Below are positions 35,901-47,338 of a stretch of DNA of 64,000 bases, piece by piece. A model generated the notes under the pieces. That model did no database searches. It saw nothing but the letters and a program-made list of their open reading frames with translations, and was not told where the DNA came from. Every line of letters begins with the position of its first letter. The first letter of the stretch is position 1. The position numbers and the translations under genes are program-made. The DNA is taken from positions 38,409,241-38,473,240 of the forward strand of contig JAAONU010000016.1 in NCBI GenBank assembly GCA_012932295.1, given 5' to 3'. The DNA is from Cyclina sinensis. Lineage: Eukaryota > Mollusca > Bivalvia > Venerida > Veneridae.

Positions 35901-38900
35901 ACATAAATTTCTTTACAAGCACTGGGGTTGACCTTTAAATTATCAATTATTTAAGCTTATATTTCAAGCACTCGACAAAACTTTCAAAATGTTTTACAGA
36001 TTCAATTTTTATTGTCCTTTTTTCTCAGAGGAGCGAACGAGCTCGGCCTAGTTGTCCTCTAGTTTTAAAATTAAGTTTTGTAAAGGGAAATAACTACAAC
36101 ATCTTTTGATTTTGTACAGGTTTCTTCCCTTTAAAAAACTAGAATCAAAACAAGAGAGCTCTCGGACCGAGCCATATCGATCGTCTGATAAAATTCTTAT
36201 TTTGCAAGCATATTTAAATGGATAGAAAAGTAATAAAATTGTCTCGAAATGCTTGAAAAGACCCCAACTAAATGCTTCTGTTCACAAAGACAAAGATGCA
36301 TGACCATGAAGGTCTGAGAGCACAGTGAATGCCCCGAAATCCTGTTTATAAGAAAGAACAAACACTTCTTTCATTTCTATGCGATGTTTAAATACATAAA
36401 AATGAGATACACATGCAAGCAACTCTGGTTGTTTCCTGTTTATGACAAATGAGGTTGAAAAATATGCTTAGAGTTAACATTTTCAGTATAAGATATTTTA
36501 CCAGCGTTTCTTCGTTAAAATACTGGACTGATAATGTAGAGAAAATAAATAAATATTCTATAATATGTTTGATAACACTTAAAGAGTCCTACAACAACAA
36601 CAAAAGAAGAAGAAAAAGAAGAGGAAGAAGAAAAAAAGAAGTTTCATAATGTCCAAAAATACCGGTGATTATTGCCGCTATACATTATCAAAAATTTATA
36701 TTTTGTAAACATTTCAATAGTGATTTTAAGTATCGACTGACGTGTAAGACACATTTTTAGGACGTTTGCCCTGAACGTTCATGTAGAAATATATGCCGGG
36801 AGTACAGCGTTTAAAGATTATCCTGAACTGAGTCGTTACAAGGCAGAAAAGTTTTAAATATTTTTTGAATTTGTGAAACTCTATCACACTGAATATATAT
36901 ACAACATTGAAAATTCGTTATTTAGTATAAAGAACTTTAGAAAAAAAGAGAGATACACATGCAAGCAAATCAGGTTGTTTGCTGTTTATGATAATTGAGG
37001 TTGAAAAAAATAGGCCTAGAGTTTATACTTTCGGAAGTCATTTTGACCAATGGGAACGTTTTGAAATCACGGTTTTCTTAACAAAATCAGTCCACTAAAA
37101 CGAAGCCAATGTGCAGTTTTTTTCGGATAATATCTGGACATAAATTTCTTTACAAGCACTGGATTTGATCTTTAAATTAGCAATTATTTAAGCTTATATT
37201 TCAAGCACTCGACAAAACATTCAAAATGTTTTACAGAATCAATTTTTATTGTCCTTTTTTCTCAGAGGAGCGAACGAGCCCGGCCTAGTTGTCCTCTAGT
37301 TTTAAAATTAAGTTTTGTAAAGGGAAATAACTACAACTTCTTTTGATTTTGTACAGGTTTTTTCCCTTTAAAAAACTAGAATCAAAACAAGAGAACTCTC
37401 GGACTGAGCCATATCGATCGTCTGATAAAATTCTTACTTTGCAAGCATATTTAAATTGATAGAAATGTAATAAAATTGTCTCGAAACTCTGGAAAAGATC
37501 CCAACTAAAGGGTTCTGTTCACAAGGACAAAGATGAATGACAATGAAGGTCTGAGAGCACAGTGAATGCCCCGAAATCCTGTATATTAGAAAGAACAAAC
37601 ACTTCTTTCATTTCTATGCGATGTTTAGATACATAAAAATGAGATATACATGCAAGCAACTCAGGTTGTTTCCTGTTTATGATAAATGTGGTTGAAAAAA
37701 TATGCTTAGAGTTCACTTTCAATATAAGATATTTTACAAGCGTTTCTTCCTTAAAATACTGGGCTGGTAATGTAGAGAAATTAAAAAGAAACGTTAATGA
37801 TGTGTTTGATAATACTATACGTTCCTATAACAACAACAGAAGAAGAAGAAAAAAGAACTTTCATAATGAACAAAAACACCGGTGGTTATTGCCGCTATGT
37901 ATTATCTTATATTTATAATTTGTAAACGTTTCAATGGTGATTTTAATTATCGACTGACGTGTTAGACACGTTTTTTACGACGTTTGCCCTGAACATCCAT
38001 GCAGAAATATATGTCGGAAGTACAGCGTTTAAAGATTATCCTGAACTGAGACGTTACAAGGTAAGGCAGAAAAGTTTTAAATATTTTTTGAATTTGTGAA
38101 ACTCTATCACTTACAAGTAACATTGAGAATTCGTTATTAAGTATAAAGATCTTTAGGGAAAAAAATGAGATACAAATGAAAGCAACTCAGGTTGTTTGCT
38201 GTTTATGATAATTGAGGTTGAAAAAAATAGGCCTAGAATTTACAATTTCGGAAATCATTCTGACCAATGGGAAAGTTTTGAAATCACGGTTTAAGCAAAA
38301 TCAGTCCACCAAAATGAAGCCAATGTACAGTTTTTTTCGGATAATATCTGGACATAAATTTCTTGTCAAGCACTGGAGTTGACCTTTAAATTAGCAATTA
38401 TTTAAGCTTATATTTCAAGCACTCGACAGAACTTTCAAAATTTTTTACAGATTCAATTTTTATTGTCCTTTTTTCTCAGAGGAGCGAACGAGCCCGGCCT
38501 AGTTGTCCTCTTGTTTTAAAATTAGGTTTTGTAAAGGGAAATAACTGCAACATCTTGTGATTTTGTAAAGGTTTCTTCCCTTTAGAAAACTAGAATCAAA
38601 ACAAGAGAACTCTCGGACCGAGCCATATCGATCGTCTGATAAAATTCTTATTTTGCAAGCATATTTATATGGGTAGAAAAGTAATTAAATTGTCTCAAAA
38701 TTCTGGAAAAGATCCCAGCTAAAGGGTTCTGTTCACAAAGACGAAGATACATGACAGTTTAAGTTAAGTTCAGAAAGCACAGTGAATGCTCCGAAATCCT
38801 GTAATTTATAAAGAACAAACACTTCCATTTCTATGAGATGTGTAAATACATAAATACCACCCACTGTTGTAAGTTAAATTTATAACTCGGTAGACACAAG

Positions 38901-39240
38901 ATATTACAGCAATATTCAACTTTATACAATGAGAGCTTGCGTTTTTAATTCCACCAAAAGTACCCCAGAATGCAGGAAATCACACCTAGCTAAGATAGAT
39001 TATCCCAGAAATCTCCCTCCAGCCTGCAACACATTCTGACTGATGTTTCTCAGGTCTGGATACAGCACTACTGAGTGAATATTTATAAGAAAAAAGACCT
39101 GTAATGCTAGTTTTTCTACGGATAACATCAGTGCAATTGAATATTCCGAAAAGTTCACAGTCATGTTGACCACTGATATAACTTTAACTGGCTATATAAA
39201 TCTGACATGTAAGTCGTAGAAATTACTTTGAATATATTGA
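32935..39240. repeat. 6-kb composite of inverted and tandem element ends
   Basis: 32935-33820 recurs inverted at about 38280-39240. Its centre is a module: an element 3' end (CTCGGTCCGAG hairpin + AGTCCTCTTGT, to 33511), a ~75-bp spacer, then a second element in the opposite direction (AACAAGAGAACAACTAGGCCGGG, from ~33590). The inverted module recurs at ~36060-36170, ~37298-37400 and ~38510-38620, making a tandem with 1,237- and 1,214-bp steps. Arms of ~230 bp at 33590-33820 and 35830-36060 are mirror copies. No plausible gene lies inside. Confidence 0.8.
33590..36060. mobile_element. inverted dimer with two outward 3' ends
   Basis: Both ends carry the same 3'-type terminus in opposite orientation, about 230 bp similar. 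The ~2 kb between them holds neither array nor ORF; it could be two elements head to head or one TIR element. Confidence 0.5.
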
Positions 39241-39406
39241 GAGTAAATTGCACATATCTTGTGGACCTTTATTTGACCTTGACCTTCAAGGTCAAAATAT
39301 TGAATGCTGCTAAAAGTTGTCACAACACTTATGACAAAACCGTATGTTGAATTATTCTATTATGACCTTGATCTTTATTTGCCCTTGACCTTCAAGGTCA
39401 AATTAT

Positions 39407-40353
39407 TATGTCTCCCACCATCCCTCTGGGGGAGACATTATGTTTTTGCCTTGTCCGTCCATCACACTTCGTTTCCGCTGAATAACTGGACTACCGTTTG
39501 ACCCAGAGCCTTCAAACTTCATAGGGTGATTGCCCTTATTAAATAGAAAAACCCTATTTATTTTGGGATCAGTAGGTCAAAGGTCAAGGTCACAGGGGCC
39601 CGAAGATTGTAAACCGTTTCTGCTCAATAACTAGACTACCGTTTGACCCAGAGCCTTCAAACTTCTTAGGATGATTACCCTTATTGAGTAGAAGAATTCT
39701 ATTGATTTTGGGGTCAGTAGGTCAAAGGTCAAGGGGCCCGAAGAGTGTTAACCGTTTCCACACAATAACTGGAGTTTTATTTGACCCAGACCCTTCAAGC
39801 TTCATAGGGTGATTGCCCTTATTGAGTAAAAGAACCTTATTGATTTTGGGGTCAGTAGGTCAAAGGTCAAGGTCACAGGGGCCCCAACAGTGTAAACCAT
39901 TTCTGCTCAATAACTGGAGTTCTTTTTCACCAAGTGCCTTCAAATATCATAGGGTGATTGCCCTTATTGAGTAGAAAAAACCTGTTGATTCTGGGGTCAG
40001 TAGGTCAAAGGTCAAGGTCACTGCTGGAAGGACACTTCTCGACCATATATATGTTAAAAACATGGACTGCATTTAAGCAGGTGTTACTCCAATACATTAC
40101 AGCTACCACGATGTAACATATGCTGTCTTCCACACTGCTGTTGATACAAACAGTTCCAGTCAGGTGACGTCAACCGTGCCTAGAGTAAGGTGTGAAACTA
40201 TCATAACCATACATGTTAATATAAATATATATAATGTTCTTTATACCATAATAAATAACAGAGGCTTCTGTTTCAGGAAGGTGACATATCTTCCTTGGCC
40301 TTCCTTCCATCGGGTGCAGGGGGGAGACATGCATTTTTCACAAATCATCTAGT
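39407..40353 (+). mobile_element. TATGTCTCCC element, nested, clean T-site insertion
   Basis: 5' ATGTCTCCC folds with GGGGGAGACAT and recurs inverted at 40321-40330. The tail is a weak hairpin (ATG-ATTT/AAATCAT) and CTAGT. Four internal units at ~145-bp steps ('agggtgattgccc' at 39523, 39668, 39806 and 39950) carry AGGTCAAAGGTCA. A non-repetitive ~330 bp precedes the 3' end. Excision restores host 'gtcaaattattgaatattgct'. Confidence 0.8.
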
Positions 40354-40596
40354 TGAATATTGCTATAATTGGCCACAACATTTATGACAAAATATTCAGG
40401 TATCACTTTGGCCTTAAAATGATCTTGACTGCCAAGGGCACATTTTTTAATTTTGCTTAAATTACCATAACTTAGTTATTAAAGGAAGGAATTAATTCGT
40501 ACTGGGACAGACCAACACTGAGAACAAAACCAAAATGTTGAATGATGCAAGTGTGACCATGACCTTTAAATGACCTAGATGCCACTAAAATTTGCA

Positions 40597-41870
40597 AGAA
40601 TTTTTTAACTAGGACAAAATCCCTCCCGTTGATTTTTTCAACTAGGACAAAATCCCCCCCCCTCCCCCCCAAGAATTTTTCAACTAGGACAAAATCCCCC
40701 TCATGTATTTATATTCATTTTGTAAAGGGAACATACTTAGATGGTTTTTGTATGTATTTGTAGAGGAAACACAGATATATTTAATTTAAAGAATTTAATA
40801 AACATTTTTAATTCAATACAGGGACAATCATTTTTTTAAAATATATACAGTAACAATAGATGAATAATTGATTATGTATATAAGTTATATGTATATGACA
40901 ACAAAATAAGGCAATTAACAGTTGTTTTTTTCAATTAAACTCTAATGGGTTGTTTATTGATAGTATTGTCACGATCCCTTTAATTTAACAATTGTGTTAT
41001 AAATAAATTGATAAGCTTTTTTGAAACTGCATTATAGTTTGGAGGAATTTTCCACATGTCATTTAAATAAAAACTGCTAATTATATAATCTTGTTAGGAA
41101 AAATAGTTTAAGCACTGGAAGACATGTAAATAATGTGTGCAAATACATTGAAAAAGCACATGAGGAATAATGTTCATAAATATTATAAAATTAAAAAGAA
41201 AAAAATATCATAATAGCACATCATCATAGTCAGCACATTATTTGGTCCCTGAATTCACATTTCTCCACTACATTTACATTTTTTACAATTCACTATTCAC
41301 TATACTATCAATTAGTTTGAATGTCTTCAATTAAATTTGACTAAAGCCATTTGAGATAAACAACCCGTTAGAGTTTAATTGAAAATAAAAACTGCTAATT
41401 GCCTTATTTTGTTGTCATTTTAAATAACATTAAATTACATTTATGCATAGAAAATCATAGAAATAAATTACATATTTCATCACAGAATGCATTTAACTAA
41501 ACACATTAATAAAAAAACTCACAATTATTTCTCCTCCCCCCCAAAAAAAAACCCCTTGTCCTTGTTTTTATAAGCCAAGGTTTCATCTAAATGACTTCCA
41601 GTGAAAAATACCTGAACCATAGGGAAACTATGCTTTTTAATGGATAAAATGCCGTTCATCACTGATAACATATAACATATATAGAAAATTTAAATACATG
41701 AGGGGGATTCTGTCCTAGTTGAAAAATTCTGGGGGGGGGGGGATTTTGTCCTAGTTGAAAAAATCAACGGGAGGGATTTTGTCCTAGTTAAAAAATTCTT
41801 GGGGGGGCTTTTGTCCTCCTTTAAAAATTTGAGTGGGGGGGATTTTGTCCGGGGGGGCTTTTGTCCGTCT
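40597..41870. mobile_element. fold-back element with ~115-bp inverted arms
   Basis: Left arm 40597-40712 and right arm 41690-41800 are near-identical inverted copies built from 'aactaggacaaaatccccc' repeats separated by G/C runs. The right side has extra copies to 41870. A second inverted pair lies inside: 'caattaaactctaatgggttg' near 40932 and its complement near 41363. No ORF. Confidence 0.75.
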
Positions 41871-42121
41871 CCCAAATTTCACAGTTATTTAAATGTGAGA
41901 ATTAAACATTATTGTTAGCGTGACTTGAAGCAATACTTGCGATTTACAGTTTTTAAAGTGATGTTTTAATTGAAAAAAAAATTAAATATTAACTTATTGC
42001 CAAACATTCTTTTATTTAAAAACATAAAATGTTAAAAAAAAGAACGAGTAGTATACGCCGATTGAGCATAATTTAATATGGTGCGGTACGGCCCGGGATG
42101 CGCTTTAGCACTCCTTGCAAA

Positions 42122-42238
42122 ATGGCTGATGTTGAAATGAAAGTACCGCTGACGCTGTCTAAAAAGGAGAAAAAAGCTTTTGTTAGACCAAAACAAGAAC
42201 ATCTAGCAATACTTTTAATACTAATTAAAAGTCGTTGA
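42122..42238 (+). CDS. unassigned 38-codon ORF
   Basis: ATG in a good context (gcaaaATGG) opens a Lys-rich frame (MADVEMKVPLTLSKKEKKAF...) ending in TGA at 42236-42238. I do not recognise it. It sits among nested transposons in a locally GC-richer patch (gcggtacggcccgggatgcgc). It could be a captured first exon, a processed fragment or chance. Confidence 0.2.
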   Translation: MADVEMKVPLTLSKKEKKAFVRPKQEHLAILLILIKSR

Positions 42239-42386
42239 TCAATTTCTACAAGAATGGTAATTTTTTGCCTTGTTATTTTTTGTTTAGCCCCAGTAAGTTA
42301 CTGAACAGTTTGCAGCACATTACGGTTGCCAAAATCTTGAATGTAGGAACCAGATTCTTGTTGGGATTTTTTTTTCTTTTGAAGGA

Positions 42387-42471
42387 CGCGCTTATAAGAC
42401 GCTCCCCCCTCGACAACATTATAATATGATTCCTAAAAATGCGTCTTATAAGCGAGTATATACGGTAAATG
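42387..42471. mobile_element. DNA-transposon tip with 14-bp inverted pair
   Basis: CGCTTATAAGACGC and GCGTCTTATAAGCG form an inverted pair ~40 bp apart, followed by GAGTATATACGGTA. It resembles the terminal segment of a cut-and-paste transposon; the partner end was not found. Confidence 0.4.
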
Positions 42472-42661
42472 ATGTTGCTTTGAAATCCTTTCCCCACAAT
42501 GTGCTTCATCTGATGTGTTTGCCTTTGGAAATAGGAAAGTCGACTTGGGGTGGCTCTTGATCAAATTCTTGTGATAGACACTTTCATTAGCTTACAGCAT
42601 TTTAAACCAATACCATTCTGTCCTCAGGTGAGCTATCTTGGGGCCAATGGCCCCCTTGTTT

Positions 42662-45600
42662 ACTAATCTGGGCAGGGTGTGCACTTGACTGTAACAACAA
42701 TGTTCCATGTTCACAGCTGTACCATCACATGCTATGTAGTTAACCAGAAACCATTTGGTCAGTGTACTTGTCTCACAAGACTCCATCCCAAAAAAAGGAA
42801 ACGGCCAACTCTCTCACATGTAGGTGTATGGTTTCTAGCTGGGTTCAAAACAATAAACTGTTAGTATGTTTATCATAATCTCAACCAACTGCTGTGGCTA
42901 TTACAATATACATATAGATTTTTCTTCTACTCATGGATAACTTTCAGGGTATGGCTAATGACGAATGGCGGCTTATGATATCCTGTACCAGAGAGAAATA
43001 ACAGCGAGTTGGTTTGAATACTTAAATGTGGAGGTGGATCATCACAGATATAGCTTAGCTGATAGAAAAGGACAGTTCAAAAGAAACCCCTTTCATTGAG
43101 AGCATCCATACAGACAAGCCTTATACACCAAGAGGAGTTGGGATGGGGCAATATAAAATGACAAACTCGGTACAATTATTTTTTCAAACTTTATACAATG
43201 TGAGTGATATAACTTTTTCTCAAATTTCTAATCAATTAACAGTATAATAATGAAGTGGGACACCTACAGAAATAACAAATTAATTAAAAACTACACAGCC
43301 CTACAGGGACAATGTAAACCTGAAACGAAGTTTGCATATAAGGCTATTCCCCTAATCCATGCCAGTTTAAGATATCCATGTTTCCATTTCATACACAGAT
43401 ACCGTATTTTGACATTAATTTCCATTTGTGTGCATTTCTGCCTCTGACTCTATTTTTCAAAAATGTCAATGCAATTTAGTGACACAAAAAACTTGACAAT
43501 TGCATATTCATTAGATTTAGCATTAGAAAACCTTCCTTATTTAAAATTCAAACGTGACCTATCCTGTAAAGCATGCTTACCAATAATTGCATCAATTATA
43601 ATCCTGAACTCAGTTGATGAGAAATGATATAGTTCTACTTAGTCGAGACTTTGCTTATAATAAAGGATGGCTAAAAACTGCACTAATAAAAAATAGTTTC
43701 ACATGTCAATGACTTTTTGTATTCAAATAATACCCTTAAATCTTCCTTCACCGACAAAACAGTCATTAGCTTGCTGATATACACTCAATGTAATCATAAT
43801 GTAAATAGTTTATGTAGAAGCCATTGCAAGTTACAATTTGTTGTAACATAGATGCTGCAGATAAACAACCACCATATTTGCAGCAAGATTACTTTTAAAC
43901 TAACCAGTCTGATCTTTATCCTCAATCTCAGGAACAACGATGTATTCTGCTAGCTTCTTTGGAAAACTAAAAAATGTTTAAAAGGAAGCTGTAGCAAAGG
44001 CTTTAGGTAAAATTGTAACGCTTAATTTGAAATGAAAAATACTGCAACAACTATCAACTTGCCAAGTAAAATGATATGTGATATTTAAAACAGATGTAAG
44101 AAATACTATATTGTAAAAATAAATCAGTTGTTTAGAACGAGTCTGAGGCTGTCAAAAATACCTTTCAATTATGCTCTTAATACTCATCAAAGATCTAAAA
44201 AATGCCGAGATTTTAAATGAAAGCAAGAGTAACATCACAACTTATGACATCATAATTATTATGTTACATCACAAAATTATGAAAAACTTGAAACATAATT
44301 TTATATGGAATTACATCACACATTTGTTACATGATCTTAAAATGTCATGATCTATGATGACACCACAAACTCATGACATGATTAATACAGCCCTCAGTCT
44401 GAGCAGAAAATACAGGAGGACCTGAGATTAAAGATTTCATGCAGCTATAGTAACACTCAGTCAGTTTCGGAAAAAATTTAAGCAGTAATATGAAAATAAA
44501 TATAGTTCTAGATGCAAATGTACATGACAGTGATTTGATATGAAAAACTGAATCAAAATAAGATTCATTACACTTGAGATAAAAATTGTTAAAGCTGTGA
44601 CGACCGAGACTGAAAATGCATAAAATTCAATTAACAAAATTTTATCCATATAAGCAGTGTAAACCCAATGGCTCATAAAACAGAAAGCTAGTTTAGATTT
44701 CATAATACTATGACACTGAAAGACTAAGACTGGAAAAACTTGGTTATGTTCATTAACTACCCCTCCTCATTGAGGAAGGCAGCTGAAGATACATGTATCT
44801 TGCTTATTTTCTGCCTAGTTGTGAGGATAAAGCTTATGAAAATATAGTTATATAAAATGTTATGCATAAAATTCATCTTAAATTTTTCTGATATGAACTT
44901 TTACATTCTTGCCATCTTTCAGTAATGCTTTAAAGAAAATGTTCTGTTCTGAGACACTAGAGTCCTTTGGTGATGAATCTGATGTTCTGAAAGCAAAGTT
45001 CCCCCAAAAAAATTACTTTACACATTATAACAGTAACGCGTTTTTAAGCTATAATGCAAACCACCTCCAGATACCCACATCAAATCTGTTCTGTAACTCC
45101 CCATCGTGTTAACAGAAAAAATACCATGAGAATTGAGCCAAGAACCAATAAAATCTTTAACTGTACAAAATGTAACTGTGCATAAGGAAATGTATCAGTG
45201 GAGGACATGAAAGGAAAGGCCAGATACTGCAGGAAAATAGCGTTATTTCTGGTAATAACAATAGCTTGTACAATTCCTATGACACAAAATTTATACTTAA
45301 TATTATTTCATGACTCTTCATCACTGTTGCTTAAATATTAGTTCCTAACCAATTTCATGTAGCATCATGTCTTTCAAAAATCTAAAACCAGTATTATCTT
45401 CATTTAGACTGTACCATAAAACTGAAACTTACCTAAGTGTGTGCAAAGAAAAACAAAAGAAGAAAACCTTGCAACAATACACTGTTTGACTTCCCAGGCA
45501 TTTACCTTTAAACCTTACCAATATTTATATTAATGACTAAACAACGAAACCTTTCCCAGTGACAAACCCTTCAAATATCAAACCGATAAACAAACATATA

Positions 45601-46531
45601 CAAAAATAAATCTGTACATTTTAAATCAAAGATGTGAAAAAACAAGATTTTTAATGGACATGATAACATTATCTGTATGTAAAATATGGATCGAAAGTCA
45701 ATTGTATATATAAACACATTTGAAAACAAACCTATGACACTTTAACTGGGACCATTTTATTGTCTCATTTCAACATGTCAAATATTCACTTGTACAGTAG
45801 CATAAAAAAAAATTAAGCAAGATCTACATATTGAGAAGAATTATTAAGGAAATACAGTATATTAAATACATATTATGTCATGATTTAATCTCAGTTTTAG
45901 AGATTATTTAAAGCACTGCAAAGAAATTTCAGTAAAGGAATTTTGGTTACTGTAAGAAAGACAGATTATTTGAAAGACAGAAAAAGACATAACATTTTTT
46001 CACGGGATTCTTTGTACCATTTTTCTGTTGCTAAATTAAGATAAACAAAACTGAACTCTCAAGCTAAAAATCTTCATTAAATTGATAACAGTATACAAAA
46101 GTTCTGACTATTAAATTTGTACATCAAGTTTCAATCATTGTCTGCGTCTATCACAAATGAGAATTTAACTTTTTTCAGACTTTTTCGTCTCAAATTTTAA
46201 CCTTGGTTTTCAGACTTTTTCGTCTCAAATTTTAACCTTGGTTTTTATTTCATTTTGATGTCTTCCATTAAAGCTTCTCTGACACCACATTTAGATATAT
46301 TTGGTGATTCAATCCAATGAAAAACTATTTTGAAATTTCAGCCAGTTTGAGACAAACTAATGATTCCTTTGATCATATGCTTCAAAGAAACAATTTATAT
46401 TATCAAGAACTACTTCTCCGTCATTCTTATAATATTTGCAAATCAATGTAAGTAATAGTCTATTTACCAGACAGTAATAAAATTATTTTTGTGGATCTGT
46501 TTACGTAATATTGCTTTGTACTGAAGTCTTC
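42662..46531. other. intergenic, no gene recognised; one 35-bp direct duplication
   Basis: Unique-looking AT-rich DNA without coding signal on either strand. The only structure noted is a perfect tandem duplication of 35 bp ('ttttcagactttttcgtc' through 'ttaaccttgg') at 46172-46206 and 46207-46241. Part of this region is probably downstream flank or 3' UTR of the Neuralized gene. Confidence 0.45.
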
Positions 46532-46537
46532 TTTATT
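46532..46537 (-). terminator. candidate poly(A) signal of the Neuralized gene
   Basis: AATAAA on the - strand, ~165 nt after the stop codon. Another copy lies ~285 nt further on near 46244. Choice of site is uncertain. Confidence 0.35.
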
Positions 46538-46699
46538 CTTTCACAGTGAGGGCTAGGTCTAGATTCCAGACAGACACTTGATAAAGCAATCACTTCTGAA
46601 TAAAGATACGATTAATCTGGTTCTGTATTACATTCCATCATTTTTGGTTTTTCAAGAAAATGAATCATGTAATGTCTCCAACCCAACACAAATTATAAA

Positions 46700-47163
46700 C
46701 TATGATTTGTATATTTTTATGACATCCTTAATCTCCTGTCTGCATATCGGACACAAAGCCGATCGTTCTTTTCTCACTGTTTGCGCACACTCAAAACACA
46801 TACACATATGTCCACACGTGTACAAAACTGCATTTACTGGTCTCTCGTAACATACGTTACATTCCGACTCATTGCTCTCATTGTCCAAAATTGGGTCATT
46901 GGTTGAGCTGGGTGTTGCAGGGGTAGACGACTGCTGGGGATAGGATTTTGGAGTGCTGGGGGAAGGTGGAATCATCTGTGCAGGCTGACTGATGCTACGC
47001 GACATTGCAGGAAAGTGACCTTGACCTCCAAGGTGCAAGGTCAAAGGACCTATCGACTGTCGCTGTGGAGGGGGTGGTGGCAGACTGACTGTCAGAGCTG
47101 AAGATGTTGACCTTGACCTCGGAAAAGGTTGTGGTGGTCGTGGAGGTTTTGGTATACAAGTAC
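46700..47163 (-). CDS. NEURL1: Neuralized-like E3 ubiquitin ligase, terminal exon (linker + RING)
   Basis: Neuralized proteins are RING E3 ligases that ubiquitinate Notch ligands of the Delta/Jagged class and drive their endocytosis. This exon starts after acceptor gattttacag (phase 1, G+GT makes the Gly after KML). A ~90-residue Pro/Ser-rich linker (KPPRPPQPFP, SLPPPPPQRQ) comes first. The C-terminal C3HC4 RING follows: CNVC, YTCGHMCMCFEC, CPIC, then the family-typical ending IKDVIKIYKS and stop TAG. The RING is the very C-terminus, as in vertebrate NEURL1 and fly Neur. The exon also contains two AGGTCAAGGTCA phrases identical to the local repeats. The symbol means family level; orthology to NEURL1 versus NEURL1B cannot be resolved. 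Confidence 0.93.
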
Positions 47164-47240
47164 CTGTAAAATCAAGTAATCTTACATTTAAAGCACTTCG
47201 ATTGATAATATATTTAGTGATCTGTTCCCACAAAAATAAA

Positions 47241-47338
47241 GTGTTTTAAAATCTGAGGCAAACATCCCAGAAAGACTTCTCACTTTCTTGTGTGTTTTAA
47301 AATCAGGCAAACATCCCAGAAAGACTTCTCACTTTCTT
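47241..47338. repeat. ~50-bp tandem duplication in Neuralized intron
   Basis: 'gtgttttaaaatc' through 'cttctcactttctt' occurs at 47241 and again at 47292, nearly identical, with a 3-bp indel. It lies ~80 bp upstream of the RING exon acceptor. Confidence 0.85.

Larger units (their letters stand above)
39241..42660 (+). mobile_element. element of the 8967 family, broken by several insertions
   Basis: Phrases shared with 8967-10960 occur at 39250-39406, 40354-40590 and 42480-42570. The end is GGTGAGCTATC, GGGGCCAATGGCCCC and CTTGTTT (42630-42661). The inserted pieces are 39407-40353, 40597-41870 and sequence around 41880-42470. Confidence 0.6.

Noticed and set aside
36449..36649. ORF ending in a Lys/Arg-rich tail
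   Set aside because: The tail is translation of an (AAG)n simple repeat inside the tandem composite; the matching frame breaks in the next unit.
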